Assembly (NCBI RefSeq): GCF_001884235.1
Contig: NZ_MAOI01000123.1
Coordinates: 264,121 to 328,120 of the forward strand
Direction: 5' to 3'
Length of the DNA stretch: 64,000 nucleotides
Origin: Bacillus paramycoides
GTDB lineage: Bacteria; Bacillota; Bacilli; Bacillales; Bacillaceae_G
The notes beneath the pieces are model-generated. The model searched no databases. It saw nothing but the letters and a program-made list of their open reading frames with translations, and was not told where the DNA came from. Of this stretch, positions 51,227-61,004 are shown one piece after another. Each line of letters opens with the position of its first letter. Position 1 is the stretch's first letter. Made by a program: the position numbers and the translations under genes.

Positions 51227-52396
51227 ATGGTATTAATAAAAGTAACGCCTGAGATGTTAGAACAGGCTGCAAAAACAGTAAGTAATACTAGACACTTCTT
51301 AGAGTATTTACATAATGACTTATACAATCAAATTGAAAATATCGCTTCTCAGTGGAATGGAGCGAGTAGAGAACAATTTTATCAGAGATTTAACGAGGCA
51401 AAACCAAAAATGTTTACTGTTCTAATGGAACTAGACAAAGTTTCCGATGAACTAATGAGAGCTGCTGAGAAATTTCGTAATACAGATGAAAGTTATAAAG
51501 ACAATTCAACTAATAAAGACCTAATATATGAGAATACATCTGAATCAGGTGATTCTGGTAATATATTGGATAATATTTCTGATGCATGGGACGGACTTTA
51601 CAACGGAGCAGGAGAAGCAGTCGGAGATGCAGTGGAAGGTTTCATATCATTAGGTGACGGTGAAACATGGTCAAATATGTGGGATGCAGTTGTAAATTAT
51701 GATGAGACTCTTCCTGCCATGTGGAATGCTTTCTCTGATTCTTTCATGAATGATGTTTGGAATGGAGATGTTGAGAGTGGATTTCATTGGAGTTCTTACT
51801 TTCTAACATCAATTGCGACAGGATTTATCGGAGGAAAAGGTCTTGATAAGGTTTCTAAGCTTGCTAGAGGAGTAAATGTATATAAAGTAACAGAAGCCTT
51901 TCCACCACGTTTACCACCTGCTTTTGCAGGTGGTGGCCTAACTGGTGAAGGAATACTTAGTACACTTCCACCATCGGGACATTGGGGTAATTATTTAAGT
52001 GGTTATCTTATGTTTGCTAGACCTTCGTGGAGAACAACTGAAACTGAGTATGGCGAAATGCATCCTAAATATAATGATCAAGTAGCTTTCAAAGATGGAC
52101 AAGAAGTATCCAAGAACACAAAAGGTAGTACCAGACCTGATTTCCATATAGAGGGTCATAGTGTAGAACTTAAAAATTATGATATATCCACCAAATCAAA
52201 AAGAACTAATTTAGTGAATGTAATTGTCAAACAACTAAATGATAGAGATATTCACTTACCTGAGGGAACAAGACAGACTGTAGTTATTGACACAAGGGGA
52301 CAAATTGTTACTAATGAAATATTAAAGGAAATAAAGACTGGAATAAGCAATAAAGCTAATACCTTACCAGAAATAAAATTTATTAAAGAGGACTGA
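51227..52396 (+). CDS. WXG100-type polymorphic toxin with nuclease-like C-terminus
   Basis: A 389-residue protein in three parts. Residues 1-95 are a helical WXG100 domain (SQWNGASREQFYQRF carries the W-x-G turn), the signal for type VII secretion. Residues about 110-235 form a Gly/Trp-rich linker with a pre-toxin-like segment (FLTSIATGFIGGKGLDKVSKL). The C-terminal 100 residues hold TRPDFHIEGHSVELKNY, a D-x(n)-E-x-K pattern typical of PD-(D/E)xK nucleases, followed by a VVIDTRGQ strand. Immunity gene 5 bp downstream. The target, probably DNA or RNA of competitors, is inferred. Confidence 0.82.
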   Translation: MVLIKVTPEMLEQAAKTVSNTRHFLEYLHNDLYNQIENIASQWNGASREQFYQRFNEAKPKMFTVLMELDKVSDELMRAAEKFRNTDESYKDNSTNKDLIYENTSESGDSGNILDNISDAWDGLYNGAGEAVGDAVEGFISLGDGETWSNMWDAVVNYDETLPAMWNAFSDSFMNDVWNGDVESGFHWSSYFLTSIATGFIGGKGLDKVSKLARGVNVYKVTEAFPPRLPPAFAGGGLTGEGILSTLPPSGHWGNYLSGYLMFARPSWRTTETEYGEMHPKYNDQVAFKDGQEVSKNTKGSTRPDFHIEGHSVELKNYDISTKSKRTNLVNVIVKQLNDRDIHLPEGTRQTVVIDTRGQIVTNEILKEIKTGISNKANTLPEIKFIKED

Positions 52397-52401
52397 TAAA
52401 A

Positions 52402-52818
52402 ATGGCAGTAGGATTTTCTGTAGATATGTTTTTTTATGAAGCAGGACACCCTGATTTTTTACACAGCTTTTTCTCAACAGTGTCATACCATTGTGAGCCA
52501 GATGGATGGGGGACTAAATACCCTTTATTAGTGAAAGACTTGTATTTTAATAAATTAAAATGGCAGGATGCATCTGAGGCTCTAAAAAATGTGGAAGAAA
52601 TTAGAGGAACATTAAGTGAAATACCCCCTTCAGAAGTAATTTGGGATATTGAAGACTTAACAAAAAAACCTCCTTATGGAGATAAGATTCCTGAAGATAT
52701 AACCAACTTAGCAGAATATCATACTACCAAAAGAGGAAAAACCTTCCTTGATTTACTAGGAAGTGCACTCAAGGATTCAGTAGAAGAAAAGCAGGATATA
52801 ACGATTGAAAAGGTTTGA
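52402..52818 (+). CDS. Imm70-like immunity protein
   Basis: A 138-residue acidic protein: MAVGFSVDMFFYEAGHPDFL followed by HSFFSTVSYHCEPDGWGTKY, which resembles the immunity 70 family. It starts 5 bp after the toxin stop, with AAAGAGGACTGATAAAA as ribosome-binding region, and ends at a hairpin terminator. By position it should neutralise the nuclease domain in the producing cell. The family name is from memory; the role is supported by gene order. Confidence 0.8.
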   Translation: MAVGFSVDMFFYEAGHPDFLHSFFSTVSYHCEPDGWGTKYPLLVKDLYFNKLKWQDASEALKNVEEIRGTLSEIPPSEVIWDIEDLTKKPPYGDKIPEDITNLAEYHTTKRGKTFLDLLGSALKDSVEEKQDITIEKV

Positions 52819-52861
52819 AAATAGATTTGGCAACAAATTTAACCAGAGTATTGTCATGATA

Positions 52862-52896
52862 AAAAAATCACTTCAAATGAGGTGGTTTTTATTTTT
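52862..52896 (+). terminator. Terminator of the toxin-immunity unit
   Basis: AAAATCACTTC / GAGGTGGTTTT stem with G-U pairs, an AAAT loop and a T-rich tail. Confidence 0.75.
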
Positions 52897-53035
52897 GTCT
52901 AAAATCGAAGGGTAGAATTTGATTGGTGATTAAAAAACATCCACGTTAATGGTTCAAAATTAAAACCCATCTCACATGAGATAGGCTTAATTACATACAC
53001 AATCCGTTTCGACTTTATATCTACTTTCGACACTG

Positions 53036-53356
53036 TTACCGATCACTTCGTTTCTCCGCATACACCACTATCATATAGACCATGTACTTACGTATCAAAT
53101 GCGTATTTACTTCTGACGCCTTTTTTAATTCGGGATGATACGCAGATACCCACTTTAGAAAAAAAGCAAAAGTGTTCTTCGTGGCTAGTAATCGTTTTTT
53201 CACGTAATCCTTCTGACTTTTTCGCTGATAAAAATAATCATACGCTTGTTGAAAGCCAAAGTCATACATTCTTGTTTCTTTTAATACCTCTACATTACTT
53301 GTACCTATACGTCGGATATTAACAGTTTGTATCCTGTATATTAATTCGTATTGTGT
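53036..53356 (-). pseudogene. Tyrosine recombinase (integrase) remnant
   Basis: The frame is open from next to the right direct repeat (53356) to 53036. It reads IYRIQTVNIRRIGTSNVEVL, then YVKKRLLATKNTFAFFLKWV and VNTHLIRKYMVYMIVVYAEK: a SAM-like core-binding domain of a phage-type integrase. The catalytic domain (R..HxxR..Y) is absent, and there is no proper start near the repeat. It is probably the residue of the enzyme that brought in the island. Confidence 0.65.
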
Positions 53357-53359
53357 CTA

Positions 53360-53413
53360 CTTGCTTTTTTACGCTTCTCTTACTGCACTTTGCATAGAGA
53401 CTGGCTCTTCTTT
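53360..53413. repeat. Right 54-bp direct repeat (pbuX 3' end)
   Basis: Identical to 50971-51024. This copy is still joined to pbuX and contains its stop codon at 53369-53371. Confidence 0.93.
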
Positions 53414-54691
53414 TACTTTCACTTTACGCTGCGGTACCATATTAAACACGATATTTAACAGAACTGCTGATGCACTTCCAAGTACAATTCCGTTATCCGT
53501 TAAAATACGAATGCTTTCAGGCAGCTGCGAGAATAACGTTGGAACAACTGTAACACCAAGCCCGATTCCGACAGAACATGCAACAATTAATAAATTTTCT
53601 TGTTTTCCAAAATCAACACTACTTAACATTTTAATGCCATAAGCCATTACCATGCCGAACATTGCTAACATCGCACCGCCAAGTACTGATTTCGGAATAA
53701 TTGTTGTAATTGCTGCGATTTTAGGAATAAATCCAAGAGCGATTAACATACCACCACAAGTATAAATAATAACGCGATTTCTTACTCCAGTTAATTGAAC
53801 AAGACCTACGTTTTGAGAGTATGTTGTATACGGAAAAGCGTTGAAAATACCGCCTAATATCATTGCTAATCCTTCTGCACGATAACCTTTTGTTAATTCT
53901 TTTTCACCAATCTTTTTATTGCAAATATCAGATAATGCAAAATATACACCTGTTGCTTCCACAATCCCTACGCAAGCAACAAGAATCATCGTAATAATTG
54001 GTGTTAATTCAAATGTTGGTGTACCGAAGTAAAATGGCTGAATACCGTGGAACCAATCCGCTTCTCCAACCGCTTGCAAACTTACTTTCCCCATAAATGC
54101 TGCAACGATTGTACCGAACAAAAGACCCAGTAATATAGAGATTGAACGGATAAATCCGTCAAAGAAACGATACATAACGATGATAAATAATAAAACCCCA
54201 AATGCTAACGCTAAATTTTCAAGACTACCGAAATCTTTACTTCCTACTCCTCCAGCCATATCATTAATTGCTGCTGGAACAAGTGTAACTCCAATTACGG
54301 TAACGACAGATCCTGTTACAACAGGTGGAAACAGTTTTACAAGCTTTCCAAATAATTTCGCAAAAATAACAACGAATAACCCCGCAGCAATAATTGCTCC
54401 ATAAATAGAAGATACGCCGTATTGTTTCCCGATTGCAATCATCGGTCCAACCGCTGTAAATGTACAACCAAGTACAACTGGAAGTCCAATACCGAAAAAG
54501 CGATTTGATAATGCTTGTAAAATTGTCGCAACGCCGCACATTAATAAATCAATTGAGACTAAATATGTTAACTCTTTTTGATTTAAACCAAGTCCGCCGC
54601 CCACAATAAGCGGAACGATAATTGCACCAGCATACATAGCAAGCATGTGCTGAATACCAAGCGATGCGATTTTAAATGGGTGCTGCTTCAT
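53369..54691 (-). CDS. pbuX: Xanthine permease (NCS2 family)
   Basis: A 440-residue, 14-helix NCS2 nucleobase transporter: LGIQHMLAMYAGAIIVPLIVGGGLGLN, FTAVGPMIAIGKQYG, FPPVVTGSVVTVIGVTLVP and FNAFPYTTYSQNVGLVQLTGVRNR (signature with Q-N). It imports xanthine with protons. It lies 2 bp after xpt and is controlled by the guanine riboswitch upstream. Its 3' end was duplicated by the toxin island, which left it without a complete terminator hairpin. Confidence 0.93.
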   Translation of the reverse strand: MKQHPFKIASLGIQHMLAMYAGAIIVPLIVGGGLGLNQKELTYLVSIDLLMCGVATILQALSNRFFGIGLPVVLGCTFTAVGPMIAIGKQYGVSSIYGAIIAAGLFVVIFAKLFGKLVKLFPPVVTGSVVTVIGVTLVPAAINDMAGGVGSKDFGSLENLALAFGVLLFIIVMYRFFDGFIRSISILLGLLFGTIVAAFMGKVSLQAVGEADWFHGIQPFYFGTPTFELTPIITMILVACVGIVEATGVYFALSDICNKKIGEKELTKGYRAEGLAMILGGIFNAFPYTTYSQNVGLVQLTGVRNRVIIYTCGGMLIALGFIPKIAAITTIIPKSVLGGAMLAMFGMVMAYGIKMLSSVDFGKQENLLIVACSVGIGLGVTVVPTLFSQLPESIRILTDNGIVLGSASAVLLNIVFNMVPQRKVKVKEEPVSMQSAVREA

Positions 54692-54693
54692 TG

Positions 54694-55383
<690 letters not shown>

Positions 55384-55408
55384 CTAAACAAGCAAATATA
55401 TTCGTCCT

Positions 55409-55479
55409 CACTCATAGTCGAAGTATTTACGGTACTTCGGTAGAAACTTGCAGGCCATATCCCCGCGATTATATGAGTG
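55409..55479 (-). promoter_or_regulatory. Guanine riboswitch (purine aptamer) of xpt-pbuX
   Basis: P1 CACTCATA / TATGAGTG, with ATAATCGCGGGGATATGGCC, AAGTTTCTACCG and CCGTAAATA as in the B. subtilis xpt leader. The base that sets specificity is C (in CGACTATGAG), which indicates guanine/hypoxanthine rather than adenine. Ligand binding favours the terminator at 55311. Confidence 0.95.
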
Positions 55480-55612
55480 TAGCTAACTATTTATTTTATA
55501 GAAGGATTATAACGCACTTTTTATACTTTGAAAAGCATTTATCAAAAAAACACGTACGAATTTTATAAAAATACTATTTTCGTTCGAGTTTTGTAAACTC
55601 TTACATTTCTTA

Positions 55613-56359
55613 TTACTGCGTCGTTAAGATGACTGGCCCATCTTTTGTAATTACAATTGTATGCTCATATTGAGCAGATAATTTCCCATCCATCGTTCGT
55701 GCAGTCCATCCGTTTAGATCTACTTTAGAATACCTCATACCTACATTTACAATCGGTTCAATTGTAATTACCATTCCTTCTTGTAGTTCTGGTCCTTGTC
55801 CTGGCTTCCCAAAATGAAAAATTGCTGGTTCTTCATGAATCTCTTTACCAATCCCATGTCCTGTAAAATCTCTTGCAACAGAAAAACCTTCAGAAGCTAC
55901 ATAACTTTCAATTGCATAGCCAATATCTCCTACATGATTACCGATTATCGCCTGATCAATCCCTTTATACAAAGCACTCTCAGTTACTAACAATAACCTT
56001 TTTGCTTCATCAGAAATATCCCCTACTATATACGTCCATGCAGAATCTGAGAGTGCACCATTTAAGTTTACTACCATATCAATTGTTACAATATCTCCTT
56101 CCTGTAAAGGTACATTACTAGGAAAACCGTGACACATTTCATCGTTTACAGATGCACATATCGCGTATGGATACCCGTTGTAACCTTTCTGTTCAGATAT
56201 TGCACCATGGTCTCTTAAATACATTTCAACAAACGTATCAATTTCTTTTGTAGTTATACCTGGTTTCATCATTTTGGCAATTTCTCTATGACATGAAGCA
56301 AGTAATTTTCCAGATTCATGCATCAAATCTATTTCATTTTTCGTTTTAATTGTAATCAT
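55613..56359 (-). CDS. map: Methionine aminopeptidase, type I
   Basis: A 248-residue pita-bread-fold protease. Metal ligands are visible in VTIDMVVNLNG (Asp), SDSAWTYIVGD (Asp), RDFTGHGIGKEIHEEP (His), VITIEPIVNVG (Glu) and QYEHTIVI (Glu). It removes the initiator Met from nascent proteins. The true housekeeping map usually lies in the ribosomal-protein operon, so this is probably a second isozyme (B. subtilis YflG-like). Confidence 0.92.
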   Translation of the reverse strand: MITIKTKNEIDLMHESGKLLASCHREIAKMMKPGITTKEIDTFVEMYLRDHGAISEQKGYNGYPYAICASVNDEMCHGFPSNVPLQEGDIVTIDMVVNLNGALSDSAWTYIVGDISDEAKRLLLVTESALYKGIDQAIIGNHVGDIGYAIESYVASEGFSVARDFTGHGIGKEIHEEPAIFHFGKPGQGPELQEGMVITIEPIVNVGMRYSKVDLNGWTARTMDGKLSAQYEHTIVITKDGPVILTTQ

Positions 56360-56492
56360 GTTATCTCTCCTTGCTAAACTTGCTATTTGCTACTTAAGTT
56401 CAATCATACACACCCTCTTCCAAAATTTCAAAACTTCAAATTACACCAAGTATAAAAACAAACATCATTTATTTCTACTTTTAACATCAAAA

Positions 56493-56522
56493 TAAAAAAC
56501 AGAAGAGTTCCTTCTGTTTTTT
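56493..56522 (-). terminator. Terminator at the GNAT 3' end
   Basis: AAAAAACAGAAGG / CTTCTGTTTTTT stem. The stop codon of the GNAT gene overlaps it. Confidence 0.85.
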
Positions 56523-56994
56523 AATCATTTTTACATAGATAGTTCATTTTCAAAAACTCAAAACAACTGCTATTTGTTTTCTGAATAAACGTCCCAACTG
56601 CTTCAAATCCTGCCCTTTTATATACTTTAATTGCTCTTTCATTAAATGTCGCTACTGATAATGCTATATAATTGCAGCCGTATTTTTCTTTACTAAAATC
56701 TAGTCCAGCGTTTACGAACTTTAAACCCAATCCATTGCCAGTTATATCAGGTCTCATTCCAAGTCCCATATCAACCGTTCGATTATTTATTTTACAAAAG
56801 CTAAAGAAACCAATTGTGGTACCGTTTTCCTTCACCGAAAATGTATGATTTCCCCTCATCTCACCATTTAAAAACTCAGCTAAATCTTCTTGATCTGCCT
56901 CCATATTATAAAAAGAATACTCCCCTTCATAATGCCAGTTGTGTGCAATTTCTTCTGCTTCCTTTTGCGTCATTACTGTAAAAACATATCCCAT
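56521..56994 (-). CDS. GNAT-family N-acetyltransferase
   Basis: A 157-residue GNAT: GNHTFSVKENGTTIGFFSF, VDMGLGMRPDITGNGLGLKFVNAGLDF (acetyl-CoA loop, slightly unusual G-N-G-L-G-L) and FNERAIKVYKRAGFEAVGTF. It is in the RimI/RimJ-like group. ATG at 56994 follows AAAGGGGAG; a GTG directly before it is also possible. Acceptor unknown. Confidence 0.84.
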   Translation of the reverse strand: MGYVFTVMTQKEAEEIAHNWHYEGEYSFYNMEADQEDLAEFLNGEMRGNHTFSVKENGTTIGFFSFCKINNRTVDMGLGMRPDITGNGLGLKFVNAGLDFSKEKYGCNYIALSVATFNERAIKVYKRAGFEAVGTFIQKTNSSCFEFLKMNYLCKND

Positions 56995-57013
56995 CACTAC
57001 GCTCCCCTTTCAA

Positions 57014-57048
57014 AAAAAAAAGCTGCAATTAAGCAGCTCTTTTTTTAT
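57014..57048 (-). terminator. Terminator of the M32 peptidase gene
   Basis: AAAGAGCTGC / GCAGCTTTTTT stem with a TTAATT loop. It overlaps the stop codon. Confidence 0.85.
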
Positions 57049-58562
57049 AACTCATAAATGTCTTTATACTTCGCTTCTAAATAATCAGCTAAATAGTTTG
57101 CATTTAAACCTTCACCAGTCACATCTTCTAAAATTTCAAGCGGCTTCTTCGTTTTACCATATTGGTGAATATTCTCTGTTAACCATTCACGAATTGGTGT
57201 CACGTTTCCATCTTCTAATAATGCATCAAAGTTCGGAATATCTTTTAACATCCTCTGTTTAAATTGCGCTGCATACATATAACCAAGCGCATAAGATGGG
57301 AAATAGCCAAATGAGCCACCAGCCCAGTGAACGTCTTGTAATACACCTTGCGCATCGTTTTCCGGACAAATTCCTAAATACGTTTCCATCTTATCATTCC
57401 ATGCTGCTGGTAACTCCTTTACTTGCAGTGTGCCATCAAATAATTCTTTCTCCAGCTCATAGCGAACCATAACGTGAAGCGGATATGTAAGCTCATCTGC
57501 TTCTATACGAATGAATGACGGCTTCGATTCGTTAATCGCATCATAAAACTCATCCACTGATATATCATCAAATTGACCATCGCTATATCGTTTTAATAAA
57601 TCATAATTTTTCTTCCAGAATGATTTATTACGGCCGATAAAGTTTTCAAAGAATAACGATTGTGATTCGTGAATACCCATAGATGTTCCACTGCAAAGCG
57701 GTGTACCTTCTAATTCCTCTGCAATGTTTTGTTCATATACAGCATGACCACATTCATGAATCGTGCCGAAAACAGCCATACGGAAGTCTTTCTCATCATA
57801 GCGAGTCGTAATACGAACATCTCCTCTATTTAATGTAATTTCAAAAGGATGTACCGTTTCATCAAGACGACCCGCTTCAAAGTTATAATTCAACTGTTTC
57901 AATAACTCTAAAGTAAAATTCTTTTGTTGTTTTTTTGAAAAATGTTCGGATAAAGAATTTGTTTTCAGTTCTTTTTTAGACTCAGAAATTTCTTTTACAA
58001 GCGGAACGATCCGTTCACGCAATTGACCAAATACATGATCTAATACTTCTACTGTGATTCCTGGCTCATACATGTCTAATAGTGTATTATATTTATACGT
58101 TTCGTAACCCCAATATGTAATAAACTTCTTTTTGAATTCAACAATTTTTTCTAAATACGGACGGAACATTTCGAAGTCAGATTTTTCGCGAGCTTCTTCC
58201 CATACACTTTCCGCTTTCGCTTCTAATTTCACATACTCTTCATATTCCGCTTGTGGAATTTTCTTATTTCTATCATATTCTTTACGACACTCTTCAACCA
58301 TTTTCTTTGTCGTTTCAGAAAGTTTATTTTCAGCAATTAATGATTCTAGTTCAGTTAAATAGCTCCCCATCTCATCCGAAGTTGACATTACAAACACCTC
58401 GGATGAAAGCATTCCAATTACTTCTGAACGCTGGTCTACACCTTGCTTTGGTGCACCTGTTCTTAAATCCCAAAACATTAAACTTAATGCTTCCCCATAA
58501 TTCGCTATCTTCTTCACATATGCTAAAAATTGTTTTTCTACTTCATGTGTAGCAACTGTCAT
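57045..58562 (-). CDS. ypwA: M32-family metallocarboxypeptidase
   Basis: A 505-residue helical protease with the zinc motif FGTIHECGHAVYEQN (H-E-x-x-H near residue 265), the third ligand in GIHESQSLFFENFIGR, and the M32-specific DVHWAGGSFGYFPSYALGYMYAAQ. It removes C-terminal residues from peptides in the cytoplasm. It corresponds to YpwA of B. subtilis, whose neighbour ypvA is also here. AAAGGAGG precedes the ATG. Confidence 0.93.
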   Translation of the reverse strand: MTVATHEVEKQFLAYVKKIANYGEALSLMFWDLRTGAPKQGVDQRSEVIGMLSSEVFVMSTSDEMGSYLTELESLIAENKLSETTKKMVEECRKEYDRNKKIPQAEYEEYVKLEAKAESVWEEAREKSDFEMFRPYLEKIVEFKKKFITYWGYETYKYNTLLDMYEPGITVEVLDHVFGQLRERIVPLVKEISESKKELKTNSLSEHFSKKQQKNFTLELLKQLNYNFEAGRLDETVHPFEITLNRGDVRITTRYDEKDFRMAVFGTIHECGHAVYEQNIAEELEGTPLCSGTSMGIHESQSLFFENFIGRNKSFWKKNYDLLKRYSDGQFDDISVDEFYDAINESKPSFIRIEADELTYPLHVMVRYELEKELFDGTLQVKELPAAWNDKMETYLGICPENDAQGVLQDVHWAGGSFGYFPSYALGYMYAAQFKQRMLKDIPNFDALLEDGNVTPIREWLTENIHQYGKTKKPLEILEDVTGEGLNANYLADYLEAKYKDIYEL

Positions 58563-58632
58563 AGTATAAAAAACCTCCTTTTTCTACCTCAAAATTATTT
58601 CGACATTAAAACATAAATTCCTTTTCTAATAG

Positions 58633-58663
58633 AAAAAAAGCTTGGCAAGCGCCAAGCTTTTTC
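58633..58663 (-). terminator. Terminator of the helicase gene
   Basis: AAAAGCTTGGC / GCCAAGCTTTT stem with a GCTT-type loop and a T-run. Confidence 0.88.
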
Positions 58664-58684
58664 CTATAACAAATATTTTTTCAC

Positions 58685-60622
58685 TTATAGTACTTTTCCT
58701 TCTACTGGAAGCACTTTCTTCACTGCTTCTATCACTTTTTCATCTTCACTATCTGATAAGAATAATGATATAGCACCTTTATCTTCACTTGTACGAATTA
58801 AACGTCCAATTCCTTGACGAAGACGTAAAATCATATAAGGCACATCTACGTCCCAGAATGGATCATTTACATGTTTACGCTTCGCCTCAAACACAGGATC
58901 GTTTGGAGGGAATGGTAATGACCAAATAGTAACATGTGATAATGATGAACCTGGAATGTCTAAACCTTCCCATAAATGAACGGCACAAAGTACAGTCTCT
59001 TCTTCATTTTGGAAACGAGAAACGAGCTGACTAATTTCTTGATCCCCTTCATATAGGAACGGAACTGACATTTGCTCTTTACTTACATATTCTTTAAACG
59101 CTGCAAGTTCTTGCGTTGTACGGAATAATACGAGTGTACGTCCATTTGTTTTTTGTATATTTTCAAGTGTATATTGACACTTTCTTTCCCATTCATTTTC
59201 TTCCGCACACGGAAGTAAGTTTACTGTCATTTGCTCTTCATAATCAAACGGCGAAGCAACTGAGAATGATAAGTAATCTTTTACCCCTAGACTATTTGCA
59301 GTAAATGCGAACGAATCGTTGTCCGATAATGTCGCAGAAGAGAAAATATACGGAATCTTCTTCGAGAATACTTTTTCTTGTAACACTTCTTCAACTGCAC
59401 GCGGCATAATAACTAACGTGAAGGCACCATCACCTTCTTCACCCCACGTAATTACATTTTTCTCGTGCATGAAAAGACGAAGTGAGTGCTCTAACACATC
59501 TAAATGCTCATCAACGATATTTAAATCGTATGTGTTTACTGTATGCATTTCACTTTCAAATACTAATGCGTCACCAACCTCACCGATTTTTGCATAAAGT
59601 CTATTCGCCTCAGCAGTTACCTTTTCTGTTACAGTAATTTCTAAACGATCAGAACCTTCAATTTCCTTTTTATTCTCTTGTAGTACCTCAAAGAATCGTT
59701 CAGTTTGCCAAATTGTTTCTTCTACTAAATGTGCAAACTCTTCACGAATATCGTTTTGTAACAATCTCGTTAAAAGTTGTTCCATCATTGTTTGCTTTAA
59801 ACGATATGTTAAAGCTTTTTGCGCTGCATACTCCACAAGATGCCCTTCATCAAATACAACACAGCTACTTTCAGGTAATAATGGAATTTGCCCTTCACGT
59901 TTACGAGCATCATATGTCCAAATATGATCCATATAGAAGTCTTGAGAACAAATAATTAAATCTGCAGCTTTACGATAATGTTCACGAGAAAGTGTTTGAC
60001 CACAACGATGACGGGAATCACAAGTGAAGCAATCTTGGAAGTAATCCCAGTTTACTTTTGACCATTCCTCGTCATTTAACAGTGGAAATTCTTTTCGATC
60101 ACCATAGTGAGTAAAGTTTTGCATCGTACCATGATCGAATACGAACTGAGGTAATTCGTAATATACATCTTCAATTACTTCTGGAGCTCGTCCACTCATA
60201 ACATCTTCAAGTTTACGTAAACATAAATAATTATCCATTGATTTCGCAAGTCTAACATCAACAGATAGTCCTAATGCTTCAGATAACTTAGCAATGTCTC
60301 CTTCTTCTTTCACAAGCTGTTCAATTAACGTTTCATCTGCGCAAGCGATAATAGCCGGTTTTCCAGTATAACGCGCGTAACAAATTGCATATAGAAGATA
60401 TACAATTGTTTTCCCTGTTCCTACTCCCGCCTCTGCGAACATAACTTTCTTCTCTTGGAAAGCACGTTCTAACTGAAACGCCATAAAAATTTGCTCATCA
60501 CGTTCTTCGAAGCCTTTTTCCGGAAGGATGTCGTAAAACACATCTCCAATCCACTCATTCAACTTATCATAAAAATTATCTTGTTTTCCTACTTCAAATG
60601 GTAACCTCTTCTCAGTAAACAT
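58685..60622 (-). CDS. ypvA: DinG/XPD-like superfamily 2 DNA helicase
   Basis: A 645-residue helicase. Motif I FAEAGVGTGKTIVYLLYA, Fe-S-type Cys cluster (YLCLRKLED, CFTCDSRHRCGQ), motif II VVFDEGHLVE, ATLSDNDSFAF, and motif VI RLRQGIGRLIRTSEDKG. It should unwind DNA 5'-3' in repair, as DinG. ATG at 60622 lies six bases after GGAGG; fifteen upstream codons are not part of the family. It corresponds to YpvA of B. subtilis. Confidence 0.9.
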   Translation of the reverse strand: MFTEKRLPFEVGKQDNFYDKLNEWIGDVFYDILPEKGFEERDEQIFMAFQLERAFQEKKVMFAEAGVGTGKTIVYLLYAICYARYTGKPAIIACADETLIEQLVKEEGDIAKLSEALGLSVDVRLAKSMDNYLCLRKLEDVMSGRAPEVIEDVYYELPQFVFDHGTMQNFTHYGDRKEFPLLNDEEWSKVNWDYFQDCFTCDSRHRCGQTLSREHYRKAADLIICSQDFYMDHIWTYDARKREGQIPLLPESSCVVFDEGHLVEYAAQKALTYRLKQTMMEQLLTRLLQNDIREEFAHLVEETIWQTERFFEVLQENKKEIEGSDRLEITVTEKVTAEANRLYAKIGEVGDALVFESEMHTVNTYDLNIVDEHLDVLEHSLRLFMHEKNVITWGEEGDGAFTLVIMPRAVEEVLQEKVFSKKIPYIFSSATLSDNDSFAFTANSLGVKDYLSFSVASPFDYEEQMTVNLLPCAEENEWERKCQYTLENIQKTNGRTLVLFRTTQELAAFKEYVSKEQMSVPFLYEGDQEISQLVSRFQNEEETVLCAVHLWEGLDIPGSSLSHVTIWSLPFPPNDPVFEAKRKHVNDPFWDVDVPYMILRLRQGIGRLIRTSEDKGAISLFLSDSEDEKVIEAVKKVLPVEGKVL

Positions 60623-60724
60623 CCTTAGCCTCCAACCAAAAAGTTTTTCTATAAAAAGATATAGCAACTGCTACTCATACGTGCGCAGTTGCTTTTCCCC
60701 TGTTGTGATACATAAAAATACACG

Positions 60725-60759
60725 AAAAAAATTTCCTTTCGAAAAAGGAAAATTTTTTT
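60725..60759 (-). terminator. Terminator of the 60-residue gene
   Basis: AAATTTTCCTTTTTC / GAAAGGAAATTT stem with a T7 tail. Confidence 0.82.
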
Positions 60760-60942
60760 CTATATTAATGACTTTAAATACCGTTTATCAATCGCTGTTT
60801 CATGTGACAGTGCCGATAAATACTCTTCCTGCGCTTTTTGTATTTCATCCGCAATTACGCCGTGACTATCCACTTCTTTTCCGAGCTCATCATACGTACG
60901 GTGAATAGCCTTTTGAATCATTGATAATTGGAAACCATCCAT
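60760..60942 (-). CDS. Small conserved hypothetical protein (YptA position)
   Basis: A 60-residue helical protein starting MDGFQLSMIQKAIHRTYDEL and ending DKRYLKSLI. AAAAGGAGG precedes the ATG. It lies between the ypsC-like and ypvA-like genes, the place where B. subtilis has yptA; whether it is the same protein cannot be told. Function unknown. Confidence 0.7.
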   Translation of the reverse strand: MDGFQLSMIQKAIHRTYDELGKEVDSHGVIADEIQKAQEEYLSALSHETAIDKRYLKSLI

Positions 60943-61004
60943 ATCGCTTCCTCCTTTTACGCATTACATAATAGCCAGTATATGCGCGCCGGAGGAGTTT
61001 TATA

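Larger units (their letters stand above)
50971..53413. mobile_element. Inserted toxin-immunity island between DUF418 gene and pbuX
   Basis: A segment of about 2.3 kb with exact 54-bp direct repeats at its ends, the right one being the intact 3' end of pbuX. It holds a WXG100-type toxin, an immunity gene and a truncated tyrosine-integrase frame that runs up to the right repeat. Insertion with duplication of the pbuX 3' end, by integrase or recombination, explains the layout. No complete mobility gene is left. Confidence 0.8.
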
